NCBI GenBank assembly: GCA_963582065.1
Contig: CAUZRQ010000006.1
Span: 39,051-103,050, forward strand
Source: UBA8437 sp963582065
GTDB lineage: Bacteria > Planctomycetota > Planctomycetia > Planctomycetales > Planctomycetaceae
Reading direction: 5' to 3'
Length of the DNA stretch: 64,000 bases
The position numbers were made by a program, and so were the translations under genes. How positions within the stretch are numbered: the first letter of the stretch is position 1; every line of letters begins with the position of its first letter. The notes beneath the pieces were generated by a model that did no database searches, was not told the origin of the DNA, and saw only the letters and a list, made by a program, of their open reading frames with translations. This document shows positions 19,010 to 27,353 of the stretch, piece by piece.

Positions 19010-19579
19010 CTACTCGCGGACGCGTTCGATGTAGGTGCCCGCTTCGGCGTCGATCTTCAGCTTGTCACCTTCCTTGATGAAGGCCGGCACCTGCACCTCG
19101 GCCCCGGTCTCGACGGTGGCCGGCTTGGTGACATTGGTGGCCGTGTTGCCCTTGGCGGCCGGATCGGTGTGAGTCACCTCCAGCACCACGTGCTGGGGGG
19201 GTGTCATCGAGATCAACTGGCCGTTCCAGTAGAGCATCCCGACCGGGGCCCCCTCGAGCAGAAACGCGATCTGGTCGCCGCAGACAGCGGCCTCGAGCGT
19301 GTACTGCTCGTAGCTCTCGTTGTCCATGAAGACATAGCCGCTGGAATCACGGTACAGGTACTGCCCGTCACCTCGGTGGACATCGGCCCCATCGAGGCTG
19401 TCGCCGCTCTTGTAGGTCCGATCCAGGATCGTACCCTTCAGCAGGTTGCGAAGCTTGGTCTTGTAGAGAGCCTGGCCCTTGCCCGGCTTGACAAAATTGC
19501 ACTCGATCATTTCGTAGGGTTCATCGTCGAGGGTGACCTTGATGCCCTTGCGGAAGTCGCCGGTACTGACTTGAGGCAT
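19010..19579 (-). CDS. efp: Elongation factor P with modifiable Lys34
   Basis: 189 residues, the usual EF-P length. The ATG at 19579 opens the conserved MPQVSTGDFRKG start; the open frame upstream is antisense to epmB and is not part of the gene. KOW-like domain I ends with the loop FVKPGKGQA, whose lysine is exactly residue 34, the position beta-lysylated in E. coli. OB-type domains II and III follow (YKSGD, VFMDNESYEQ, IKEGDKLKIDAEAGTYIERV). EF-P rescues ribosomes stalled at polyproline. It is divergent from epmB, 147 bp away, which supports lysine-type modification. miaB is downstream on the same strand. Confidence 0.97.
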   Translation of the reverse strand: MPQVSTGDFRKGIKVTLDDEPYEMIECNFVKPGKGQALYKTKLRNLLKGTILDRTYKSGDSLDGADVHRGDGQYLYRDSSGYVFMDNESYEQYTLEAAVCGDQIAFLLEGAPVGMLYWNGQLISMTPPQHVVLEVTHTDPAAKGNTATNVTKPATVETGAEVQVPAFIKEGDKLKIDAEAGTYIERVRE

Positions 19580-19726
19580 TGGTTGTATCCGTTTCCACTG
19601 GCTATGCTGAGCCGTCCGGTGGTGGTCGATCGGACAATCGCGACCACTTTCCATCGTCTGGGCCTGATCTCCGGCCAACGGAAGCCAGACTAGCACATCC
19701 GGTTTAACGACGGAACCGAGGTCCGC

Positions 19727-20746
19727 GTGGCCCGAGCAATCGTCCGAAACGGCATGCCGTCCGACACCGCCAGGGCCACGGACTGGCACGCCGAGCTGTC
19801 CCGGGCAATCCGTGATCCCGAAACACTTGTCGAGAGACTCGGACTCGACCGGTCGGTCCTGGACGCGGCTCGCGGATCGGCCGAACTGTTCGGGGTGATG
19901 GTTCCCGAGAGTTTCCTGGCCCGGATGCGGCACGGTGACCCGCAGGACCCGCTGCTGAAGCAGGTGCTGCCGATCGCCGATGAGCAACAGCCGGCCACGG
20001 GCACGACCGACGCCGTCGGCGACCTCGACGCACGACGTGTCCCGGGGCTGATCCACAAGTACGACGGGCGGGCGCTGCTGATCGCCACCGGCAGCTGTGC
20101 CGTCCACTGTCGCTACTGCTTTCGACGCCACTACCCATACGGCGAAGAGCCCCGGAGGCTGGACGAGTGGGACCCGGCGATCGACGAACTGGCCGCCGAC
20201 GATTCGATCGACGAGGTGATTCTCAGTGGTGGTGATCCGCTGATGCTGACCGACACGCGATTGGACCGGCTTTTCGAGCGGCTCGAGGCCATCCCGCACC
20301 TGGCACGTCTGAGAATCCACACGCGGCTGCCGGTGGTTCTGCCCAGCCGGGTCACCGAAACGCTGTGCCACCGGTTGCGGGCGGGCCGACTGACACCGGT
20401 CGTGGTCGTGCACGCCAACCACCCGGCCGAGGTGGTCGACGACTGTTCGGATGCCCTGAGACGGCTGGTCGAGTCGGGACTGACCGTGCTCAACCAGTCC
20501 GTCCTGCTGGCCGGAGTCAATGACGATGCCGACACGCTGGCCGAGTTGTGCACCAGGTTGGCCAACCTGGGCGTGGTGCCCTATTACCTGCACCAGTTGG
20601 ATCGCGTGGCCGGGGTGATGCACTTCGAGGTGCCCGAATCTCACGGACGGCGATTGATCGCCGAACTGGAACGTCGGTTGCCCGGCTATGCGGTGCCTCG
20701 CTATGTCCGCGAAGTGCCCGGAGCAGCCGGGAAAGTCCGACTGTAG
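19727..20746 (+). CDS. epmB: EF-P beta-lysylation protein EpmB (lysine 2,3-aminomutase family)
   Basis: 339 residues. The start is GTG at 19727, preceded by GAGG; an ATG at 19754 is an alternative. The radical-SAM motif CAVHCRYC (C124, C128, C131) is followed by FRRH and by EVILSGGDPLML, then the PLP-region part of lysine 2,3-aminomutases. The short length (about 340, lacking the long C-terminal extension of KamA) and the DPL-LKQVLP segment near residue 75 match the EpmB subgroup, which makes (R)-beta-lysine for EF-P. Being divergent from efp supports this. EpmA, the ligase, is not in the window. Confidence 0.93.
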   Translation: MARAIVRNGMPSDTARATDWHAELSRAIRDPETLVERLGLDRSVLDAARGSAELFGVMVPESFLARMRHGDPQDPLLKQVLPIADEQQPATGTTDAVGDLDARRVPGLIHKYDGRALLIATGSCAVHCRYCFRRHYPYGEEPRRLDEWDPAIDELAADDSIDEVILSGGDPLMLTDTRLDRLFERLEAIPHLARLRIHTRLPVVLPSRVTETLCHRLRAGRLTPVVVVHANHPAEVVDDCSDALRRLVESGLTVLNQSVLLAGVNDDADTLAELCTRLANLGVVPYYLHQLDRVAGVMHFEVPESHGRRLIAELERRLPGYAVPRYVREVPGAAGKVRL

Positions 20747-20752
20747 TCGGCC

Positions 20753-22156
20753 CTAGGCCGCCGTCCGGGCCAATCGAGCAAACTCCTCGCCCCGCTCGCG
20801 AAAGCTCGAGAACCAGTCGTAGCTGGCACAGCCGGGGGAGAGCACGATGTTGTCGCCCGGCCGGGACTGGGCAATCGCCCAATCGAAGGCCTCGTCAAAC
20901 GACTCGCAGACACGCCACGGTCCGTCCCAGCCGAGTTCGTCGAGCAGCCGCTCGAGTTCGCCGGCCGTCTGACCCATCAGCGCCACCGCCCGGGTCCCCC
21001 CGGCGATCGTCCTGGCCAGGCCCTCCAGCGGCAGCCGCTTGTCGTAGCCCCCGGCCAGCAACACCACCGGGGAGGCGAACGACGCCAGAGCCACCTCGAC
21101 CGATTCTGGCGTCGTGGCCAACGAATCGTCGTAGAAGCTTCGCCCGCCCGTTTCGACGACCAGTTGCAACCGGTGCGGAAGCCCGTCGAACCCCTGCAAC
21201 CCGTGGCGGACATCGTCGATCCCGGCTCCCGCCAGCAACGCCGCGGCGGTCGCGGCCGCCGCGTTGAGCCGATCGTGGTGACCCGCCGTGGCGATCCAGT
21301 GCCCCAACGGAATCTCGACCGCCAGGTCACGCATCCGCACCGAGGCCACCTGGTGGTCCTCCTCAAACAGAAACACGCCCTGGCCGGTCCCCTGGTCGAT
21401 CCCGAATCCAAACCGCTGCCCGTGAACCGGCCATCCCGACACGTCGGGGTCGAGGTCATTCAGAACGCACATCGACCCGGACGTTTGCCATCTCAGGATC
21501 GCCTGCTTGGCGTGGCGGTAGGCATCCAGCGTCCCGTGGCGATCGAGATGATTGGGAGAAAGGTTGGTGACGACGGCGATATCGGGGGCGGCCTGCTGTC
21601 GGTCGAGGTGTTCGAGTTGGAAGCTGCTGAGTTCGAGAACGACCCGGTCGTCGGGCCGGATCGAATCCAGCTCGTTCAGCAGGCTGCCACCGATGTTGCC
21701 GCCCAGCCACACCGTCTGCCCCGACGCTTCCAGGATCGCATGGATCATCGCCGTGGTGGTCGACTTGCCGTTGCTGCCGGTCACCCCGATCGTCGCAGCC
21801 GGGCACAGTTCCCAGAACAGCCCGATCTCGGTGGTCAGCCGTGCCCCGGCCGATCCGGCCAACTCCAGCCATGGGCTCTCCAGCGGCACCGCCGGATTGA
21901 CCACCACCAGTTGGGCAGCCGTGAAGTCCTCGGCACGATGCTCACCCAGCCGCCAGGTGATCCGGCTGCCGGGCAGGCCGTCGAGCCGCGCCACCTCTGC
22001 GGCCATCAAATCGGCACCACGGCGATCGGTGACGGTGACACGGGCCCCCTGCCGACAGAGAAACTCGACCGCGCCGGCACCTCCCCCAAAGGTCCCCAGT
22101 CCCATTACCGTGACCGGGAGTCCGCGAAGTTCGGTGATCAGGTTGCTGGTGGTCAC
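20753..22156 (-). CDS. murD: UDP-N-acetylmuramoylalanine--D-glutamate ligase MurD
   Basis: About 467 residues if the GTG at 22156 is used; a TTG at 22222 extends the frame but adds an unlikely N-terminus, so the start is uncertain. Family features in order: the N-terminal GLGTFGGG Rossmann loop, the ATP-binding GVTGSNGKSTT (about 124-134), LELSSFQLEHL, NLSPNHLDRHG, and C-terminal YDDSLATTPESV, LAGGYDK and LSPGCASYDWF. MurD adds D-Glu to UDP-MurNAc-L-Ala in peptidoglycan synthesis, in the cytosol. It is convergent with epmB (6 bp apart) and divergent from the symporter gene. It indicates that this organism makes peptidoglycan precursors. Confidence 0.95.
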   Translation of the reverse strand: MTTSNLITELRGLPVTVMGLGTFGGGAGAVEFLCRQGARVTVTDRRGADLMAAEVARLDGLPGSRITWRLGEHRAEDFTAAQLVVVNPAVPLESPWLELAGSAGARLTTEIGLFWELCPAATIGVTGSNGKSTTTAMIHAILEASGQTVWLGGNIGGSLLNELDSIRPDDRVVLELSSFQLEHLDRQQAAPDIAVVTNLSPNHLDRHGTLDAYRHAKQAILRWQTSGSMCVLNDLDPDVSGWPVHGQRFGFGIDQGTGQGVFLFEEDHQVASVRMRDLAVEIPLGHWIATAGHHDRLNAAAATAAALLAGAGIDDVRHGLQGFDGLPHRLQLVVETGGRSFYDDSLATTPESVEVALASFASPVVLLAGGYDKRLPLEGLARTIAGGTRAVALMGQTAGELERLLDELGWDGPWRVCESFDEAFDWAIAQSRPGDNIVLSPGCASYDWFSSFRERGEEFARLARTAA

Positions 22157-22303
22157 GACGCCTGAAATACCGGTTTCGGCGGCGGTGCGGAAGAGGAAAC
22201 CGTGCCGGTGGGCGGATTGCAACGCGACCGGACCGAGGTTACCTTGCTCGCATCAGGCCCCGTTCCCCCCGCCGCCAGGCCCCGCCGCAAGGACCTCACC
22301 TCC

Positions 22304-25039
22304 ATGACACTCGCCGACTACCTCGTCCTGGGCGGCTACTTCCTGATGATGATCGGCATCGGCGCCTACTGCGCCACGCGGATCAAAAAGCAGGAGGACT
22401 TTTTCCTGGGAGGCCGCTCGTTCGGCAAGCTGCTGCAGACGTTCGCCGCCTTCGGCGCGGGAACCGGTTCCAGCGATCCGATCAATACCGGGCGGACCAC
22501 GTTCACCGGCGGGATGAGCGGAATGTGGAGCGTGATGTTCTGGCTGTTCGTCACCCCGTTCTACTGGATCACCGGTGTCTGGTACCGGCGGATGCGTCAC
22601 CTGACGCTGGGCGACTGGTTCGTCGAGCGATACGAGTCGCGCTGGCTGGGTGCCGCCTACAGCATCTTCGGTGTCCTGTTCTTCATGATCTACGGCTCGA
22701 TGTTCTTCTCGGCCATCAGCAAGACGGCCGAGCCGATGATCGGCGAGACGATCACCGTGTTCGGGACCACCGTGGCATTGAAGTTCGTGCTGATCCCGGT
22801 GATCGCCGTGGTGGTGGTGGTGTACGGGATCGCCGGTGGCCTGGCGGCCGCCTACTACACCGACCTGATCCAGGGCCTGTGCATCATCGGACTCTCGGTC
22901 ATGCTGATCCCGATTGGGCTCGGCAAACTGACCGACGACACGATGATGAACCAGTCGGATAGCCTGGAACTGGCCATCCTGGCCAACAATCGTGACCACC
23001 CGCTGCTGGTCAACCGGGCGGTCGATCCGACTTTAGAGGGCAACCAGATTCGCAGTGCCGAAGGCGTTCTCGAAGGTCAGTGGCACCCGATCGATCCGAA
23101 TGGCCAGGTCGATGACAGTTTCGATGTCCTGATCCGGAAACGGGCCGGCGCCGACGGAAACGAGGTGGACCACGCGCTGGTGAAGTACGAGCCGGCAATC
23201 CGCCGCGTGACCCGTAAAGATTTCTCTCGCGTCTACCTGACCAAGGAGGACGACGGGCGGCTGGCGGTTGGTTTCACGTTGAACTATGGCGGATCCATGC
23301 GGATTGGCGATCTGACGGGCAACAACGAGCCGGACAAGGCCGAGGAATTCTACCGTCGGTTGGCGATCATTCTCGATGGCAAGGTCTTTTCGGCACCGAC
23401 GCTGGAGGGCCGGATCAGCCATACCGGGATCATCCGGGGTGACTTCACCAAGCAGGAAATCGACGAGTTGATCGGGAATCTCAATCCCGACGACAAGAGT
23501 GGTTTCGAGGTAATGCACGACCAGTTGCCCAAGTCGTTCTTCAATGTCGTTGGCGGCACCGCCGCCCAGTTCTCGTTCTACTACCTGCTGGCGATCGTAC
23601 TGGCCAACCTGACCGGCATCGTCGTGCAGCCGCACTTCATCGCCACGGGAGGTGGATCGGCCAAGACCGAGTTCAACGCGCGGGTCGGCCTGGTGGTCGG
23701 CAATTTCCTGAAACGGTTCTGCACTCTCGGCTGGGTGCTGACCGCATTGATCGCCGCGACACTGTACGCCGACGTGCCACAACTGGTCGCCAACCCCGAC
23801 CAGGTATGGGGATACGCCTCGATGCAGCTGCTTGGTCCGGGCTTCCGCGGCCTGATGCTGGCCTGCCTGCTGGCGGCATTGATGAGCAGTGTCGATGCCC
23901 AGATGGTCGTCGGTGCCGGGTTAATCGTCCGCAACCTCTATGTCCCGTTCCTCAAGCCGAATGCGGGCGAACGAGAATGCCTGTGGGCAGGGCGGCTGAC
24001 CGGAGTGATCGTCGTCGCCGGCGGGGTCTTTTTCTCGCTGGCCCGTTACGACATGCTCAAACAACTCGAGTTGACCTTCTGGTTCCCCCTGGTCTTCGCC
24101 GCCCCCTTCTGGATTGGCATGTACTGGCGACGGGGCACGAAACACGGAGCCTGGGTCACCGTGACCTATTGCCTGCTGTTCTTCTTCGTGATTCCGTTCT
24201 TCGGACCAAAGGTCTTCAGCGGTTGGCGGGAAAACCAGGCCCTGATGAGCCGCACGCCACACACCCGCACAACCTCGATGGAAGTCGTCTCCAAGTCGAT
24301 GCTCCGCCGGCGTTTCACCGGATCGCTGAATGCATGGACCGAGGCGGGCCAAGGGCTCTCCGGCGAGAAGCTGGCTGATCACCGGGCCAACAAGCCGCAG
24401 CGTCTCTCGCCGGGCAGGATCCTCGTTCCCGGACCGGACGGAATGCAGGAGATCGCGGCGGGAGCCACGCGACTGCCCAGGACAACCGAGAACAAGAGTG
24501 TCAGCATCTACTGGGACGAGCTTGTGCCGGTCGATTCCGAAGCCCGAGAAACGGTGGTGGCAACCGAGCAGATTGACGAGCACACCACACGTGAAACACT
24601 CGATTACCCGGCCGGCACGGGGTTGCGGGGTGATGGCAACCTGAAACTCAACCTGATCTTCTACCAGCCCTTCAACCTGGACCTGGCCGGCAAGTCGCCC
24701 TCAACCCTCAACGCCCTGGAACTCGTTCCCAAGATCGTAATGCCATTCCTGGTGATGATCATCGCCAGCCTGCTCACCCGCAGGAACTCGACCGAGTGCC
24801 TGGACCACTACTACGCCAAGATGAAAACTCCCGTGGATCCGGATCCCGAGCAGGACCGCTTGAAACTGGAGTCGGCCTACGCGGATCCGAGCACGTGCGA
24901 GCGAGTGAAACTCTTCCCGAACAGTTCACTGGAGTTCCAGAAACCCAACAGCGAGGACATCATCGGTTTCGTGCTCTCGGTGCTGGTCTGCTTCGCGATT
25001 ATCGGCGTGGCGGTCTGGGCTGCGGGAATCGGCGGATAA
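22304..25039 (+). CDS. Sodium:solute symporter family protein with an inserted SecD P1 head-like domain
   Basis: 911 residues from the ATG at 22304 (AAGGA upstream); typical SSS proteins are 450-700. The core is SSS: N-terminal helix, GRSFGKLLQTFAAFGAGTGSSD, LTLGDWFVERY, YGIAGGLAAAYYTDLIQG, then PHFIATGGGSAKTE and SSVDAQMVVGAGLIVRN. Two large insertions break it. The first (about residues 216-402), between the fifth and sixth core helices, contains LAIILDGKVFSAP and the following G-x-I-x-G-x-FT pattern of SecD P1 head domains. The second (about 636-806) is a hydrophilic loop I do not recognise. By LeuT-fold topology the first loop should face outward. The solute is unknown; the enolase-superfamily gene 15 bp downstream hints at a sugar acid. 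It starts 147 bp from divergent murD. Confidence 0.92.
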   Translation: MTLADYLVLGGYFLMMIGIGAYCATRIKKQEDFFLGGRSFGKLLQTFAAFGAGTGSSDPINTGRTTFTGGMSGMWSVMFWLFVTPFYWITGVWYRRMRHLTLGDWFVERYESRWLGAAYSIFGVLFFMIYGSMFFSAISKTAEPMIGETITVFGTTVALKFVLIPVIAVVVVVYGIAGGLAAAYYTDLIQGLCIIGLSVMLIPIGLGKLTDDTMMNQSDSLELAILANNRDHPLLVNRAVDPTLEGNQIRSAEGVLEGQWHPIDPNGQVDDSFDVLIRKRAGADGNEVDHALVKYEPAIRRVTRKDFSRVYLTKEDDGRLAVGFTLNYGGSMRIGDLTGNNEPDKAEEFYRRLAIILDGKVFSAPTLEGRISHTGIIRGDFTKQEIDELIGNLNPDDKSGFEVMHDQLPKSFFNVVGGTAAQFSFYYLLAIVLANLTGIVVQPHFIATGGGSAKTEFNARVGLVVGNFLKRFCTLGWVLTALIAATLYADVPQLVANPDQVWGYASMQLLGPGFRGLMLACLLAALMSSVDAQMVVGAGLIVRNLYVPFLKPNAGERECLWAGRLTGVIVVAGGVFFSLARYDMLKQLELTFWFPLVFAAPFWIGMYWRRGTKHGAWVTVTYCLLFFFVIPFFGPKVFSGWRENQALMSRTPHTRTTSMEVVSKSMLRRRFTGSLNAWTEAGQGLSGEKLADHRANKPQRLSPGRILVPGPDGMQEIAAGATRLPRTTENKSVSIYWDELVPVDSEARETVVATEQIDEHTTRETLDYPAGTGLRGDGNLKLNLIFYQPFNLDLAGKSPSTLNALELVPKIVMPFLVMIIASLLTRRNSTECLDHYYAKMKTPVDPDPEQDRLKLESAYADPSTCERVKLFPNSSLEFQKPNSEDIIGFVLSVLVCFAIIGVAVWAAGIGG
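23222..23485 (+). other. SecD P1 head-like module inside the symporter
   Basis: The segment (residues about 307-394 of the symporter) has the SecD order of motifs: a VGFTLN strand, a G-D-LTG-N segment, LAIILDGKVFSAP, an I-S-x-T-G-x-I-x-G-x-FT-x-Q-E turn and a short DELIGNLN helix. In SecD, this region is the periplasmic P1 head. The 60 or so residues before it (from 22949) resemble the SecD lead-in region less clearly. The frame and codon use run smoothly through both borders, so this is a domain insertion, not an assembly artefact, as far as the sequence shows. Confidence 0.8.
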
Positions 25040-25054
25040 GGACCAAGAAGACAC

Positions 25055-26338
25055 ATGTCCCACAACGTCACCAACATCGAGACCTCTTGGGTCGAGCTGC
25101 CGCTCCGCGAGGTGCCCGCCCGGCACATGGTCCGCGAGATCCCTCACTGGAACCTCTTCGAAATCGTCAAGGTCACCCTCGATTCGGGCGTGGTCGGTTT
25201 CGGCGAGACGATGGTCTATTACACCTGGGGCGACGAGACCACCAGTGACGCCTCCAAGGCCCAGGTCATCGGCAAGCACCCGGCCGAGAACATGTGGGAC
25301 GACCAGTTGGGGGCCGGCCTGCAGATCGCGTTGTTCGACGCCGCCGCCAAGGCCGCCGACTGCCCGCTGTGGCAACTGCTGGGACAACAGGTCCGGGACC
25401 GCTGCCACATCAGCTGGTGGGACATCGATCTCTCGGTCGAGGACTGGATCAGCGAGGCCCGGCTGGCTGCCGAGAATGGCTACACCGCGTTCAAGACCAA
25501 GGGCCGACCGTGGTGGGACCTGATCAAGAACACCCGGGAACTGTGCGCCAGCCTGCCGGAGCACTTCGAGGTCGACATGGACTTCAACGGCTTCGGCATC
25601 GACACGGCTCACTGCACAAGACTGCTCAAGGAACTCGAGGCATTCCACAACGTGGTGATGTTCGAGAGCCCCATCCCGCACAACGACGTGGCCGGCTACA
25701 CCTTCCTCCGCCAGCACACTCACGTCCCCATCTCGATGCACACGCAGAACCACCCCGAGGAGCCGTCGCTGGAGACGGCGATCCGCGAGGAGATGGTCGA
25801 CGGGTTCGTGGTGACCGGCGGCGCGACGAAGATCCAGCAGGACGCACTGGTCTGTCGAGAATTCAACAAGTCGTTCTTCCTGCAGGTGGTCGGGACGAAG
25901 ATCGCCGGCGCCTTCGCGCTGCAACTGGGCGCCGTGCTCGAACACGCCCGCTGGCCCTCGGTCAACTGCTTCCAGTTGTTCGAACGGGACTGCGTGTCGA
26001 CGCCGCTTGAAGTCTCAAACGGCCTCTGCACCGTGCCCGACGGACCGGGGCTGGGAATCGAACTCGACGAGGAGGCGATCGAGCTGTTCGGGTGCGAACC
26101 GAAAGAGAAACCTTACCCGCACCCGGACCTGGTGATCGCGCTGCGGTGGCCGTCGGGAACGACGACCTACTACGCTCACTGCCAGCAGTACTGGGAGGAC
26201 TGGCAGCGCGGCCGGCTGCCGTTCTTCCCCCGCGGAGTAAACCTCGAGCACATCCCCAACGACGGCTCGGCCGACTGGACCGATCTCAGGGCCCGCGTGC
26301 TCGAAGGAGCGGTGCACTCCAGCGAGGCACCATTCTGA
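25055..26338 (+). CDS. Enolase-superfamily (mandelate racemase/muconate lactonizing-like) protein
   Basis: 427 residues, cytosolic. The N-terminal capping domain leads into a barrel with KxK-type FKTKGRPW (second-strand catalytic lysines) and metal ligands D (VDMDFNG) and E (FESPIP). The third metal ligand, normally E in a GEN-type motif, is replaced by MHTQN, and the usual catalytic His strand reads FLQVVGTK, so classical MR or dehydratase chemistry is doubtful. Members act on sugar acids. It is 15 bp downstream of the symporter gene and so probably in its operon, suggesting it works on the transported solute. The C-terminal about 60 residues (from WPSGTTTYYAH) extend beyond the usual barrel end. 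Confidence 0.88.
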   Translation: MSHNVTNIETSWVELPLREVPARHMVREIPHWNLFEIVKVTLDSGVVGFGETMVYYTWGDETTSDASKAQVIGKHPAENMWDDQLGAGLQIALFDAAAKAADCPLWQLLGQQVRDRCHISWWDIDLSVEDWISEARLAAENGYTAFKTKGRPWWDLIKNTRELCASLPEHFEVDMDFNGFGIDTAHCTRLLKELEAFHNVVMFESPIPHNDVAGYTFLRQHTHVPISMHTQNHPEEPSLETAIREEMVDGFVVTGGATKIQQDALVCREFNKSFFLQVVGTKIAGAFALQLGAVLEHARWPSVNCFQLFERDCVSTPLEVSNGLCTVPDGPGLGIELDEEAIELFGCEPKEKPYPHPDLVIALRWPSGTTTYYAHCQQYWEDWQRGRLPFFPRGVNLEHIPNDGSADWTDLRARVLEGAVHSSEAPF

Positions 26339-26347
26339 CGGCCGACG

Positions 26348-27043
26348 CTAGTCGTCGTCCTGGTAATCGACCTCGATCCAGCCGTTGCGGCGGAGCCGGA
26401 TGTCGACCTTGTAGTCGCCGAAGTTGTAGCGGATCCTGCGGCCGGTGCCGATGTGCTGTCCCACTCGCAGACATTCGACGGCACACGCCGGAGCGCAGAT
26501 CTTGATGCTGACCATCCGCGGCCTCGTCGGCTGAGCGAAGCCCTGGGGATACGCACAGCCGACCGGATACGCACAGCCACGGGGGTAGGCACAGCCAAAG
26601 AGCGGTGCCGGGGTCAGTGCATCGATCCAGGAGGGAATCCCACGAGGATCGGGCACCTGGATCACCAGCGGAATCGCGTCCTTGGGAACCTCGTCGGTGT
26701 CCTTGTACTTCACGCAACGGTACAGCCTGACCGTAGCGACCGCCGAGGCGGTGCCGGCCCGCGGAGCCCAGCCCGGAGCCGCCGGAGCGGGAATCGGCTG
26801 CGGAACCGGAGTCGGTTTCCGCTTGAGAGAAGGCTGCGGATTGGGCTGCGGGGCGGGCTGGACAACGAGAGCCGGCGGCGCCGGCGGGGGGGCGAAGACG
26901 CGGACGATCCGCGGGGCCCGGAATGCGGGCGGGACACCGGCGGATTCGGCCGCGGCCCCGCTGCTTAACATGGTCACCGCGACCAGGCAAAGGACTCGTC
27001 CCAGGTGACGACGATTCGATTCGAAGCTGACAAGATCACTCAT
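26348..27043 (-). CDS. Secreted proline-rich protein with a GCAYP repeat, unknown function
   Basis: 231 residues; not recognised. A signal peptide (LGRVLCLVAVTMLSSGAAA) is followed by a Pro-rich stretch at about 38-92 (PAPQPNPQPS, PTPVPQPIPAPAAP). A Val/Lys-rich region leads to a six-residue tandem repeat GCAYP(R/V/Q) at about 150-167, then a Cys-containing segment KICAPACAVEC and a basic/acidic C-terminus. The cysteines could form disulfides outside the cytoplasm. It is convergent with the enolase-superfamily gene and divergent from the cytochrome lipoprotein gene. It may be a cell-surface or wall-associated protein; that is inference from composition only. Confidence 0.75.
   Translation of the reverse strand: MSDLVSFESNRRHLGRVLCLVAVTMLSSGAAAESAGVPPAFRAPRIVRVFAPPPAPPALVVQPAPQPNPQPSLKRKPTPVPQPIPAPAAPGWAPRAGTASAVATVRLYRCVKYKDTDEVPKDAIPLVIQVPDPRGIPSWIDALTPAPLFGCAYPRGCAYPVGCAYPQGFAQPTRPRMVSIKICAPACAVECLRVGQHIGTGRRIRYNFGDYKVDIRLRRNGWIEVDYQDDD
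26528..26596 (-). repeat. Tandem repeat encoding GCAYP-x units
   Basis: Three 18-bp units in the minus-strand coding sequence encode GCAYPR, GCAYPV and GCAYPQ, and a fourth degraded unit encodes GFAQP. The units are near-identical at DNA level (the motif ggata/cgcacagcc recurs), suggesting recent slippage expansion. Confidence 0.7.
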
Positions 27044-27353
27044 GGTTGTCTCTCCCGTTGCCGGTTACCCGGGTCACTGTCTGGTCGTCACTTCGAGCCC
27101 AGCGGAACGACCGATCCGTATTGTCCAGCCGCCATTGTACAACCGGTTGGAGAAACGGTGGAAGACGTGTCCGTCAGTGAAACGGCGTCGAAACCGAGTG
27201 TGGGTGCCGGTTGTAGCGGTTCTGCCGCCCCCGGCCCCTCGGGCCCTCGGGCCCTGTTGCCTCTCTCGCCATTGCCCCGCATAATCGGAACTGCACCTGC
27301 CGCTCGTGCGGGTTGCCACTGACCCGCCCCGGTTCCTCGATCCCGAAACACCC
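27044..27353. promoter_or_regulatory. 310-bp divergent intergenic region
   Basis: No coding region is supported here. It separates two divergent secreted-protein genes, so it should hold both promoters, but I cannot point to convincing -35/-10 boxes. Visible structure: an 8-bp palindrome TTGTACAA near 27136-27143 and a GC-rich direct repeat of TCGGGCCC around 27238-27254. Confidence 0.35.

Noticed and set aside
19580..20644. N-terminal extension of the EF-P frame
   Set aside because: Upstream of the ATG at 19579 the frame is the antisense of epmB; the EF-P family starts at MPQVSTGDF.
20748..20760. CGGCC CTA GGCCG hairpin between epmB and murD stops
   Set aside because: Only 5 bp of stem and no T-tract; it overlaps the murD stop codon. 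Too weak to call a terminator.
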